From the NCBI GenBank assembly GCA_016794125.1, contig JAEUKT010000004.1:507460-571459 (forward strand): a DNA stretch of 64,000 nucleotides, read 5' to 3'. The notes below the pieces were generated by a model, which saw only the letters and a list, made by a program, of their open reading frames with translations, did no database searches and was not told the origin of the DNA. This document shows, piece after piece, positions 51,567 through 59,539 of this stretch. This DNA is from Alphaproteobacteria bacterium (GTDB taxonomy: Bacteria > Pseudomonadota > Alphaproteobacteria > Micavibrionales > UBA2020). Both the position numbers and the translations under genes were made by a program. Numbering within the stretch: position 1 is the first letter of the stretch; each line of letters starts with the position of its first letter.

Positions 51567-51959
51567 TCATATCTTCGGTGAAATCGGCTTATCAACAATA
51601 ACGCCTTTCGCCCGCAGGTAAGTTTTTAATTCTTCTAGCGTTTGAAAGTATTTATTCGGATTTAACTTACAGCCTTCATAGTCAGACAGCATGTACCAGA
51701 TAGGGTCTTCGCGCTTGCTTATTTCCGGATCGTGATACAGCTCGTACTCCCCATTTTTGTCCCAGAAAAATATCCCGAAAAAATTAAGAATTCCTATTCT
51801 TCTATTTGGCACGATAAAGTGCGGGCTGAGGTAATTTCCGTCTTCGTCATAAAACACATAATAGCCACTATCCAATGCGAGCCCCGGATACTTGCTGCAG
51901 GCCACTTCTTTGTTTTCGACAACGTCTAGGTTGTGCTCTTCGTTAAAAACAAAAATCAT
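51567..51959 (-). CDS. AT-rich hypothetical protein
   Basis: This 130-residue protein (ATG 51959 with GGAGA upstream; an ATG four codons earlier is less likely) is soluble and rich in aromatic residues (MIFVFNEEHNLDVVENKEVA, YYVFYDEDGNYLSPHFIVPN, YELYHDPEISKREDPIWYM). The GC content is much lower than in the neighbours. It stands between a terminator and a repeat element, an isolated insertion. I do not recognise it. Confidence 0.65.
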   Translation of the reverse strand: MIFVFNEEHNLDVVENKEVACSKYPGLALDSGYYVFYDEDGNYLSPHFIVPNRRIGILNFFGIFFWDKNGEYELYHDPEISKREDPIWYMLSDYEGCKLNPNKYFQTLEELKTYLRAKGVIVDKPISPKI

Positions 51960-51974
51960 GAAGGTCTCCATAGA

Positions 51975-52000
51975 AAAACCCCGGCTTTCGCCGGGGTTTT
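51975..52000 (-). terminator. Terminator of the DsbA-like operon
   Basis: An 11-bp stem (51975-51985 with 51990-52000), four-base loop and T run in the leftward sense, just after the DsbA-like gene. Confidence 0.88.
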
Positions 52001-52014
52001 GGTCTCGTAACCGA

Positions 52015-52662
52015 TTAATGCTTGTGCGGGTCTTCGCCGGATGCCTTGGCGGCTTCTTCGGCCTTTTTCATCGCATCCGTGAAATCGGGGTATTCCATCA
52101 TGCGCTCGTCGCCCTTTTTGAAGATAAAGGTCGGGGTGGCGTCGATGGCGTAGGTTTTCTGCGCGTCCTGCATCGATGCCATCATGGCTTTTTTCAGGTC
52201 TTCGTCGGCCATGCAGGCCTTGATGTATTCGGGATCCATGCCGGCCAGCGCGCCGATTTTCTGCACCGCTTCGTCGGGCGCGGATGCGCGCGCCCAGCGT
52301 TCCTGTTCGGCGAAGATCATCGAGACGAGGGGATAGAATTTATCCGCAGGCGCGCAGCGCGCCATGGCGGCGGCCTTCACCGCGAAATTATCCAGCGGGA
52401 AATCGCGGAACACCAGTTTCGCCTTGCCGGTTTCGATCAGTTCTTTCTTGATTGTCGGCAGGCCGAATTTGTGGAACGCCGCGCAATGTGAACAGGTCAT
52501 GGACGCATATTCGTAAATGGTGACGGGCGCATCGGGATTGCCCAGCACGCGGTCTGCGGTCGCGGCAGCGACGTCAATTTTCGGCGCGGCGGGTTTGTCT
52601 TCCGCCATCGCGGGCAGCGACAGGACAAGCATCAGGGCAAGGAAAGCGGATTTCATCATCAT
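52015..52662 (-). CDS. DsbA-like periplasmic thiol-disulfide protein
   Basis: The 215-residue protein has a signal peptide (MMMKSAFLALMLVLSLPAMA), a thioredoxin-fold domain with the active site TCSHCAAFH (CxxC = CSHC), a helical insertion and the cis-Pro in DATPTFIFKKGD. It is of the DsbA/BdbD (thioredoxin_4) type and probably oxidises or isomerises disulfides in the periplasm. It overlaps the DUF2892 gene upstream as ATGA. Confidence 0.9.
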   Translation of the reverse strand: MMMKSAFLALMLVLSLPAMAEDKPAAPKIDVAAATADRVLGNPDAPVTIYEYASMTCSHCAAFHKFGLPTIKKELIETGKAKLVFRDFPLDNFAVKAAAMARCAPADKFYPLVSMIFAEQERWARASAPDEAVQKIGALAGMDPEYIKACMADEDLKKAMMASMQDAQKTYAIDATPTFIFKKGDERMMEYPDFTDAMKKAEEAAKASGEDPHKH

Positions 52663-52925
52663 GGCAGGTTACCTTTTTCAGGGGGAGGGAGTGTTTTGAC
52701 GGGACAAGTGGAGATACCAAACAACGCATAGGCGCCGCAACTGCCCATTGCAGCATTCACCAGCAGCGCGCCGGCAAGGATCGGCCACATATATCCCACA
52801 AAACCGCCTGCCGCCCAATAGCCCAGCATCCCCAGCGCGATCACCACACGCAGGACGCGGTCCCAGGTGGCAAGGTTGCGGGGAAGGGCGGGTTTTTCGG
52901 TCGGGGTGGTCGGTTTCTGGTCCAT
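52659..52925 (-). CDS. DUF2892 (YgaP-like) membrane protein
   Basis: This 88-residue protein has two hydrophobic helices (VLRVVIALGMLGYWAAGGFV, YMWPILAGALLVNAAMGS), a cysteine in each of CGAYALFGISTC and the family pattern of the YgaP membrane domain. Two cysteines near a coupled DsbA-like protein suggest a role in thiol chemistry, but this is inference. First gene of the pair. Confidence 0.85.
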   Translation of the reverse strand: MDQKPTTPTEKPALPRNLATWDRVLRVVIALGMLGYWAAGGFVGYMWPILAGALLVNAAMGSCGAYALFGISTCPVKTLPPPEKGNLP

Positions 52926-53034
52926 CGCGGCTTCCTTTGGTACCGAGTATAATATAGTTACAGGCTTATGCGTGACAAGTTACGCCGAAAATGCCATGTT
53001 ATGCGAAAACAGGCGGCGATTCACAAAGAAAATC

Positions 53035-54921
53035 ATGGCATCCACCCTTATCCTCAGCGTTCAGGAAGGCAGCATCTCCTTCGGCGAGAAAGTCATTTTC
53101 GACGAATTCTCGTTCAACATCCATCAGGGCGACAAAATCTCGCTGGTGGGCAAGAACGGCTCGGGCAAATCGACGCTGATGAACCTCATCACCGGCGACC
53201 GCGACCTCGACAGCGGCAAGCGCTGGGTGTTGCAGGGCACGACCATCGGTTACATGCAGCAGGACGTGGTGCCCATCCCCGGCCAGACGGTTTACGATTT
53301 CGTCTTCGAACAATTGATGAAGGACGGGGTCGAGGAAGAAAACCGCTACAAGGTCGATATGGTCATCCAGCCGCTCGACCTGAAACCGCATGACCGCATG
53401 GATATGCTGTCGGGCGGCCAGCTGCGCCGCGCCGCGCTGGCGCGTGCCCTGGTCGAAGAGCCCGATATTTTGCTGCTCGACGAGCCGACCAACCATCTGG
53501 ATTTGGAAATCATCGAATGGCTGGAGCAGTTTTTGCAGCGCTATGCCGGCGCGCTGCTTTGCGTTTCCCACGACAAGGCGTTTCTGGCGAACATATCGAA
53601 CAAAATCTTCTGGCTCGACCGCGGCAAGATGCGCGTCGCGCCCAAGGGATTTGCACATTTCGACGAATGGTCGACCATGCTGCTGGAGCAGGAAGAACGC
53701 GAGCTGCAGAACCGCCAAAAGCTTTTGGATATCGAGGTCGAATGGGGCAGCCGCGGCGTGAAGGCGCGGCAGAAACGAAACCAGCGCCGCCTTGCCCTGA
53801 TGCATGAAGAACGCGCGAAGCTGAAAAAAGACAAAAGCTCCTACCGCCAGATGATGCGCAGGCTGGAAGTCGGCGAGATGGAGATTGACTCCGTCGGATC
53901 AAAACTCGTCGCCGAATTCGTGAAGGCCGACAAGAAATTCACGGATGACAAGGGGCGCGAGAAAGTCGTCCTCAACAAATTCTCCATGCGCTTCCAGAAG
54001 GGCGACCGCATCGGCATCCTCGGCAAAAACGGGTCGGGCAAGACGACTTTCCTGCGCATGCTGATCGGCGAAATGAAGCCGGATATGGGCAAGGTGAAAC
54101 TGGCGCGCGGGATGGAATTTTCCTACTTCGACCAGAAACGCCGCGACCTGAAACCCGAAGACACCGTCAAACACGTGCTGTGCCCGCAGGGCGGCGAATA
54201 CCTGAAAGTGATGGACAAGACGCGCCATGTGATCGGTTACCTGCGCGACTTCCTGTTCGATGCCGCAATGGTGGAACAGAAGGTCGGCACATTGTCGGGC
54301 GGGCAGAAAAACCGTTTGCTGCTGGCCAAGGTGCTGGCGAACCCCAAGGGATTGCTGATCCTTGACGAGCCGACCAACGATCTGGATATGGATACGCTCG
54401 ATATGCTGGAGGAAATTCTGGCGGCCTATACCGGCACGCTGATCGTGGTGTCGCATGACCGCGACTTCCTCGACCAGACAGTCAGCAAAATTCTGGCATT
54501 TGAAGGCGACGGGCGCGTGCATGGCTATATCGGCGGCTATTCCGATTATATCGAGGCGCGCAAACGCCGCCGCGACGACGAAGACGACGAGGATGATTTC
54601 CTGTCCTTCCGCGAAGCGAAGAAACCGAAACCGCAGAACAGCGCGCCCGCGCCCGAACAGGCGAATGACGCGCCGAAGGTCTATAAGAAACTGACCTATA
54701 AACTGCAATACGAACTCGACAACCTGCCCGCGAAAATCGAAGGGTTGCAGAAGGAAATCGAAAGCCTTGAACGCGTGCTGGACGATGCGGAGCTGTATGC
54801 GCGCGATCGCGGCGCGTTCGATACCGCATCCAAGCGTCTGGCGCAGGCGCGCGGCGACATGGAATCCGCCGAACTGCGCTGGCTGGAGCTGGAGGAAATG
54901 AAGGTCTCCGGCGCGGGCTGA
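53035..54921 (+). CDS. ABC-F family ATPase (Uup-like)
   Basis: The 628-residue protein has two ABC domains without membrane helices. Domain 1: VGKNGSGKSTLMNLITG, LSGGQLRRAALARAL, LLLDEPTNHLD. Domain 2: LGKNGSGKTTFLRML, LSGGQKNRLLLAKVL, LILDEPTNDLD. The linker between them and the C-terminal coiled coil (LPAKIEGLQKEIESLERVLD) resemble Uup. ABC-F proteins act on ribosomes or DNA-linked processes. ATG 53035 gives the usual N-terminus (ILSVQEGSISFG); the ribosome binding site is weak. Confidence 0.92.
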   Translation: MASTLILSVQEGSISFGEKVIFDEFSFNIHQGDKISLVGKNGSGKSTLMNLITGDRDLDSGKRWVLQGTTIGYMQQDVVPIPGQTVYDFVFEQLMKDGVEEENRYKVDMVIQPLDLKPHDRMDMLSGGQLRRAALARALVEEPDILLLDEPTNHLDLEIIEWLEQFLQRYAGALLCVSHDKAFLANISNKIFWLDRGKMRVAPKGFAHFDEWSTMLLEQEERELQNRQKLLDIEVEWGSRGVKARQKRNQRRLALMHEERAKLKKDKSSYRQMMRRLEVGEMEIDSVGSKLVAEFVKADKKFTDDKGREKVVLNKFSMRFQKGDRIGILGKNGSGKTTFLRMLIGEMKPDMGKVKLARGMEFSYFDQKRRDLKPEDTVKHVLCPQGGEYLKVMDKTRHVIGYLRDFLFDAAMVEQKVGTLSGGQKNRLLLAKVLANPKGLLILDEPTNDLDMDTLDMLEEILAAYTGTLIVVSHDRDFLDQTVSKILAFEGDGRVHGYIGGYSDYIEARKRRRDDEDDEDDFLSFREAKKPKPQNSAPAPEQANDAPKVYKKLTYKLQYELDNLPAKIEGLQKEIESLERVLDDAELYARDRGAFDTASKRLAQARGDMESAELRWLELEEMKVSGAG

Positions 54922-55072
54922 TTTGCGTTTCCGATTATTGTAAAAGCGTTTTTTCGGTTGGCGCATACGGTTGAATCTGTCATGAATCGATAGTCGCGGC
55001 AGCAAAATGTGATTCTGCGGAACGCCACGTTTTAACGCCGGTTGTGCAATCATTTGAATCGGGATTCATCAC

Positions 55073-55372
55073 ATGGCAAAAGTCACCCAGCCCACCATCA
55101 CCCTGAAAAACATCGCGGCCGAAATTGCCGAAAGCCAGGAACTGTCCAAAAAACAAATGAACGCGATCATGGAAGAAATCGTCGATCATCTGGTGAAGAA
55201 CCTGAAAAAGGGCAACCGCGTGCGTCTGGCCGGCCTTGGCATCCTGCAGGTGCGCAAGCGCGCCGCGCGCATGGGCCGCAACCCCGCGACCGGCGAAACC
55301 ATCAAGATCCCCGCGAAAAAGAAAATCGCCTTCCGCGCGGCGAAGGAACTGAAGGAAGCAGTCGGCAAGTAA
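55073..55372 (+). CDS. HU-like nucleoid-associated protein
   Basis: This 99-residue protein has the HU/IHF family fold: an N-terminal helical dimerisation part (KKQMNAIMEEIVDHLVKNLK), KKGNRVRLAGLGILQVRKRA, and the DNA-binding arm MGRNPATGETIKIPAKKKIA. It is a little longer at the N-terminus than E. coli HU (90). It bends and compacts DNA. A strong terminator follows, and it is a single gene. Confidence 0.93.
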   Translation: MAKVTQPTITLKNIAAEIAESQELSKKQMNAIMEEIVDHLVKNLKKGNRVRLAGLGILQVRKRAARMGRNPATGETIKIPAKKKIAFRAAKELKEAVGK

Positions 55373-55392
55373 TCTGCCGCGCTGCCAATAAA

Positions 55393-55424
55393 AAACCCGC
55401 TCCAGCGATGGAGCGGGTTTTTTA
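55393..55424. terminator. Bidirectional intrinsic terminator after HU gene
   Basis: An 11-bp stem (55393-55403 with 55410-55420) flanked by A and T runs, between the HU-like gene and the convergent phosphate transporter. Confidence 0.88.
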
Positions 55425-55469
55425 GTTTTAACACTTAACCCCAGCCTTCGTCGGGGTTGCGGTTCTTGT

Positions 55470-56465
55470 TTAAAACGCGTGCCGGTAAACCCACATCAAC
55501 GCCCCCGCAAAGCAGAAGGTGAGGGGGATGGTCAGAACCCATGCCCAGACGATATTGCCCACAATCCCCCAGCGCACGGCAGACAACCGCTTGGTTGCGC
55601 CGACCCCCATGATGGATGTGGAGATGACTTGCGTGGTCGATACCGGAATACCGAAATGCGACGCGCCGTAGATGATCAGGGATGCCGTCGTTTCAGCCGC
55701 GAAACCGTGAATGGGCTGCAGCTTGATCATTTTCGTGCCAAGCGTGCGGATAATGCGCCAGCCGCCCGTCATCGTGCCGATGCCCATCGCAATCGCGCAG
55801 GACAGCACAACCCATGTCGGCACATGGAAATCATCGGTCGGATAGGTGAGCATCAGCGCGAGCGCGATAATCCCCATCGATTTCTGCGCGTCGTTATGCC
55901 CGTGGTTCAGCGCCATGAAACCGGCGGAGAGGATTTGCAGCTTGCTGAATACCTTGTTGATCTTCCCCAGCGCAACCTTATGCACCGCCCATGTCAGGCC
56001 AAGCATGATGACGAAGCCGAGCGTCACGCCAAGGATGGGCGATGTCACCATCGGCCCCACGACTTTTTCCATCACCTTCGGCCAGATGATGCTCTCGTTC
56101 CCCGCCGAGAAAAACGTCGCGCCCAGCAGCGACCCGATCAGCGCGTGGGACGACGATGTGGGCAGGCCCTTGTACCACGTGATCAAATTCCACACGATGG
56201 CGGCAGTCACGGTGCAAATCACGGTCTGGATAGTGATATTGGCGGCGTTCACCAGGCCTTTGCCGATGGTGGCGGCGACTTCGGTGCCCATCAGCGCGCC
56301 GATAAAGTTCAGCGCCGCGCCGTACAGCACGGCATGGGCGGGGCGCATCACGCGGGTTGAAACGACCGTGGCAATCGCATTCGCCGCGTCGTGAAACCCG
56401 TTGATGAAATCAAAGCCGATGGTCAGGACGACCGCGACGATGAGGAGCAGGAGTGCCGGTTCCAT
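55470..56465 (-). CDS. Inorganic phosphate transporter (PiT family)
   Basis: This 331-residue polytopic protein has the two PiT signature repeats: GFDFINGFHDAANAIATVVS (first GFHDxxN) and ALNHGHNDAQKSMGIIAL (second), with many membrane helices between. It takes up phosphate with H+ or Na+. Nine bases downstream of the DUF47 gene, it forms the usual pair with a PhoU-like accessory protein. Confidence 0.93.
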   Translation of the reverse strand: MEPALLLLIVAVVLTIGFDFINGFHDAANAIATVVSTRVMRPAHAVLYGAALNFIGALMGTEVAATIGKGLVNAANITIQTVICTVTAAIVWNLITWYKGLPTSSSHALIGSLLGATFFSAGNESIIWPKVMEKVVGPMVTSPILGVTLGFVIMLGLTWAVHKVALGKINKVFSKLQILSAGFMALNHGHNDAQKSMGIIALALMLTYPTDDFHVPTWVVLSCAIAMGIGTMTGGWRIIRTLGTKMIKLQPIHGFAAETTASLIIYGASHFGIPVSTTQVISTSIMGVGATKRLSAVRWGIVGNIVWAWVLTIPLTFCFAGALMWVYRHAF

Positions 56466-56473
56466 CGAAGCCC

Positions 56474-57109
56474 TTAATTATATTTAAGTGCGATTTGCAG
56501 CGCGATGCCGGCGGCGTCGCGGTAACCGTCGATAACCCGTTCCAGCAGGTCGTAGATATCCTTGCGCAGCACCAGCTGTTTCGCATCCGGCGCGGTGTCG
56601 ATCAGGATGGTCAAAAGGTCGCTGAGGATTTCGTCGCCGCGGTTTTCCAGCTCGTCCAGCAGCTTGGCTTTCTCGATGATCTGCTGCGCCTTGCCGCCTT
56701 TGATCAGCGCGTCGATCATGATCTGCATGCCGTCGGCCTCCAGCAAAATCACTTCGACCTGCCGCTTCAGCTCCACCGCGTCCTTGAACTTGTACATGTC
56801 CATATGTTCGCGGGTTTTCTCGATGGTCTTGGTGATGCGGTAAAGGTATCCGCAGATCGACTGGATGTCTTCGCGGTCGAACGGTGTGACGAAACTGGTG
56901 CAAAGCTGCTTGGTCACTTCGGATGAAATCGTTTTCGCCTGCGCCTTGCACGACGTGATCGCGGCACCGGCTTCGCGGCGCGCGGCGGGGTCGTTGCTTT
57001 CGACGAATGTTTTTAAATGCAGCGAAGCGGTATGCGCCTCGGAAGACAGCTGTTGCAGGTAGGTGTAAAATTTCTGCTCGTTGGGAAGCAGTTTTGCGAT
57101 GTTGAGCAT
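56474..57109 (-). CDS. DUF47 PhoU-like accessory protein of the phosphate transporter
   Basis: The 211-residue all-helical protein (FYTYLQQLSSEAHTASLHLK, IMIDALIKGGKAQQIIEKAK, ELENRGDEILSDLLTILID) belongs to the DUF47/TIGR00153 group that accompanies PiT transporters and probably gates them. ATG 57109 with AAAGGAGA upstream is used instead of the longer frame. Confidence 0.92.
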   Translation of the reverse strand: MLNIAKLLPNEQKFYTYLQQLSSEAHTASLHLKTFVESNDPAARREAGAAITSCKAQAKTISSEVTKQLCTSFVTPFDREDIQSICGYLYRITKTIEKTREHMDMYKFKDAVELKRQVEVILLEADGMQIMIDALIKGGKAQQIIEKAKLLDELENRGDEILSDLLTILIDTAPDAKQLVLRKDIYDLLERVIDGYRDAAGIALQIALKYN

Positions 57110-57193
57110 CGTTGGTGAATCTCCTTTATGCTGCACGGCAGCAATGTACCGCGCGAATATGATTCCCGTCAAGTGTTTGACATAAAGTGAGAT

Positions 57194-57222
57194 GTCATCC
57201 TTCGCTTTCGCTCAGGATGACA
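57194..57222. repeat. Short relative of the 7303 inverted repeat
   Basis: TGTCATCCT (57194-57202) and AGGATGACA (57214-57222) enclose a 11-base loop with TTCGC and TCGCT words. It shares the TGTCATCC ends of the long element at 7303-7379. Confidence 0.6.
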
Positions 57223-57266
57223 AAGGGCGGTTGGCAAGCTAGGTTGACGGATCATCAGGAGCCGCC

Positions 57267-57668
57267 ATGAACCCCTACGAACAAAAAGTCCACGCCTTCC
57301 ACGCCGCGACCGAAGTCGCGAACGACCGTCCGTTCACGGTGGAGTTGCTGGAGCTGCGCAAGACGCTGATCGGGGAGGAAGTGAAGGAACTCTTCGCCGA
57401 ACTCGACCGCGCGATTGCGGAATTGAAATCGGGCGGCGAAGTGTCTAAGAAAACCAAACTCGACATGATGAAGGAAATCGCCGACGTGCAATACGTCCTC
57501 AGCGGTACGTCCTGCACCTTCGGTTTGCCCATCGACAAAGTGTTCGACCGCGTCCACGACAGCAACATGTCGAAACTGGGCAACGACGGCAAACCCATCC
57601 GCCGCGAAGACGGCAAGGTGCTGAAAGGGCCGAATTATCATCCGCCGGTTTTGGATGATCTGGCCTAA
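57267..57668 (+). CDS. MazG/HisE-like nucleotide pyrophosphohydrolase
   Basis: This 133-residue protein has the all-alpha NTP-PPase core with the metal-binding EEVKELFAELD and EIADVQYVLSG (ExxE and ExxD pair), then the HisE-like ending VFDRVHDSNMSKLGNDGKPI, DGKVLKGPNYHPP. It resembles the phosphoribosyl-ATP pyrophosphohydrolase-like group, whose real substrate is often a non-canonical nucleotide. AGGAG precedes the ATG. It overlaps the convergent ubiA by four bases. Confidence 0.88.
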   Translation: MNPYEQKVHAFHAATEVANDRPFTVELLELRKTLIGEEVKELFAELDRAIAELKSGGEVSKKTKLDMMKEIADVQYVLSGTSCTFGLPIDKVFDRVHDSNMSKLGNDGKPIRREDGKVLKGPNYHPPVLDDLA

Positions 57669-58585
57669 AACCCGAACAAAACCAGCATCAACAATCCAAA
57701 ATCCCTGTTCGACCTGAATTTGCTCAGGCTGCTGTCGGGTTTGTTCATGTTCCAGCTGTGCAGCTGCCACACGGCATGCGCGACAGGGAGGATGATGAGC
57801 CATTGGGTGAGGTGGCTTTCGGCGGCGAAGAATTTGCCGACGCCGAAACACACGAGGGCGAGGGCGAAGAAGATGCCGACGAAAATCTTGCTGCGGTTGC
57901 CGAACAGCCGCGCGGTCGATTTCACGCCGATGATCGCATCGTCTTCCTTGTCCTGATGCGCATAGATCGTGTCATAGGCGAGCGTCCACAGGATGCCACC
58001 CAGATAAATCCAGAGCGGCGGCGAATGCAGCGCGCCGCCCGCCATGCCAAGGCTGCCCGTCACCGCCGCCCAGCCCATCAGCGCGCCCCAGTTGAAGGTG
58101 AAACCAAGGAACGCCTGCGGCCACCATGTGATGCGCTTCATGAGCGGGTAAACCCCCACCAGCAGCAGCGACAGGAAACCCAGCAGGATGGTTAGGCGGT
58201 TGAATGTCAGCAGGATGCCAAGGCTGACCAGCAGCAGGATAATCAGGAAAATCGCCGCATGGCGGACTTTGACCTGTTTCGAGGGCAGGGGGCGCGACTT
58301 GGTGCGCTCCACCTTGGCATCCAGATCTCTGTCCCAGATGTCGTTCACGACGCAGCCCGCGCCGCGCATCAGAATCGCGCCCGCCGCGAACATCGCCATA
58401 ATAAAGTAATGATGTTTCGTCATATGGGCGAAACCGCCCGCGGCCAGCACGATGCTCCACCACCCCGGCAGCAGCAGCAGCCAGGTGCCGATCGGCCGGT
58501 CGAGCCGCATCAGCTTGGCATAGGGATGGGCGCGTTTCGGCAGGATGCTGAAAATCGCGGCGTTGTTTTTGATGTCGGTCGCCAT
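57665..58585 (-). CDS. ubiA: 4-hydroxybenzoate polyprenyltransferase UbiA
   Basis: This 306-residue membrane enzyme attaches the polyprenyl tail to 4-hydroxybenzoate in ubiquinone synthesis. It has the two Asp-rich motifs NDIWDRDLDAKVERTKSRPL and YDTIYAHQDKEDD, and about nine helices. ATG 58585 is used; a TTG seven codons earlier is possible, and neither has a strong ribosome binding site. It is divergent from rsmE. Confidence 0.95.
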   Translation of the reverse strand: MATDIKNNAAIFSILPKRAHPYAKLMRLDRPIGTWLLLLPGWWSIVLAAGGFAHMTKHHYFIMAMFAAGAILMRGAGCVVNDIWDRDLDAKVERTKSRPLPSKQVKVRHAAIFLIILLLVSLGILLTFNRLTILLGFLSLLLVGVYPLMKRITWWPQAFLGFTFNWGALMGWAAVTGSLGMAGGALHSPPLWIYLGGILWTLAYDTIYAHQDKEDDAIIGVKSTARLFGNRSKIFVGIFFALALVCFGVGKFFAAESHLTQWLIILPVAHAVWQLHSWNMNKPDSSLSKFRSNRDFGLLMLVLFGF

Positions 58586-58621
58586 TTGAATTGAAGTGTA
58601 TATCAATGCTAGTCTTTTTCA

Positions 58622-59368
58622 ATGACACGCGACGCCCACAAAACCCTCAGCCGCCTTTACGTCCCCGCCGAAAATTTGAGCGGCGGTGAAATAATCGAGT
58701 TATCAGAGGGTCAGCATCATTACCTCAGAAACGTGATGAGGGCGGAGGCAGGCGCGCAGCTGCGTGTTTTCAACGGGCGCAACGGCGAATGGCTCGCGAG
58801 CCTGACAGAACTCAGCAAAAAGAAAGCGGTTGTCACGCTTCTTGAGAAAATAGGTGAACAAACGGCATCCGAAGACATCTGGATGTTGGCTTCACCGATC
58901 AAAAAAGAAGCCTTTGATTTCATGGTCGAAAAATCGGCGGAGCTTGGGGCTTCGCAGTTCTTCCCGATCCTCTGCGAACGCACGGTTGTCTCCCGCATCA
59001 ACCGCGACCGGCTGCAGGCGACCGCAAATGACGCAGCGGGGCAATGCGAGCGTCTGGATATCATGCAGGTATCCGACCTTGGTGATCTGGAAGTTCTTTT
59101 CGAATCATGGGCTCCCAGCCGAAAGCTCATCTTTTGCCTTGAGAGGGGTGAAGCGCCGCCGATGGCCGCTGCCCTGGCCAAACTGCCCCCCGATACCCCG
59201 CTGGCCATATTAATAGGGCCGGAGGGTGGCTTTACAGAGGCGGAGATCGCCTTTATCGCCCGCCAGCCCTTTGCCCTGCCCGTGTCGCTGGGCAGCCGTA
59301 TATTAAAGGCAGAGACCGCCGCCGTGGCCGCTTTGGCGATTGCCCAGTCCCGGACGCAGAACCGGTAA
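58622..59368 (+). CDS. rsmE: 16S rRNA (uracil-1498-N3)-methyltransferase RsmE
   Basis: The 248-residue SPOUT-class enzyme has the family marks QHHYLRNVMRAEAGAQLRVF, LASPIKKEAFDFMVEKSAEL, RWxx-free AADAQCERLD-like region, and the knotted end LAILIGPEGGFTEAEIAFI, LGSRILKAETAAVAALAIAQ. It methylates U1498 of 16S rRNA. It starts 36 bases from the divergent ubiA start. Confidence 0.95.
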   Translation: MTRDAHKTLSRLYVPAENLSGGEIIELSEGQHHYLRNVMRAEAGAQLRVFNGRNGEWLASLTELSKKKAVVTLLEKIGEQTASEDIWMLASPIKKEAFDFMVEKSAELGASQFFPILCERTVVSRINRDRLQATANDAAGQCERLDIMQVSDLGDLEVLFESWAPSRKLIFCLERGEAPPMAAALAKLPPDTPLAILIGPEGGFTEAEIAFIARQPFALPVSLGSRILKAETAAVAALAIAQSRTQNR

Positions 59369-59401
59369 TTTTGTAATATTATTACCCAAATCGTTTAAAT
59401 A

Positions 59402-59429
59402 TTGACATAAGCACCTCTTTCCGTATAGA
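59402..59429 (+). promoter_or_regulatory. gshA: Sigma-70 promoter of gshA
   Basis: A perfect TTGACA (59402-59407) and TATAGA (59424-59429) are 16 bases apart. The transcript leader would be about 100 bases and holds a CACGG-TCAA-CCGTG hairpin (59465-59478) and the 9-codon ORF. Confidence 0.75.
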
Positions 59430-59506
59430 TTGGGGCATCTGTCATTTGTTTCCGGATTCAACGACACGGTCAACCGTGCGAGGAGGGAGTGACAGGAAGC
59501 ATCAAA

Positions 59507-59536
59507 ATGAAATTTAATGCGCAACAGAGTGTGTGA
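59507..59536 (+). CDS. 9-codon leader ORF upstream of gshA
   Basis: ATG 59507 with AGGAAG seven bases upstream opens a nine-codon frame (MKFNAQQSV) that stops three bases before the gshA ATG. The gshA start has no good ribosome binding site of its own, so the leader probably brings ribosomes to it by re-initiation. The short leader has no run of one amino acid that would suggest classical attenuation. Confidence 0.5.
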   Translation: MKFNAQQSV

Positions 59537-59539
59537 ATT

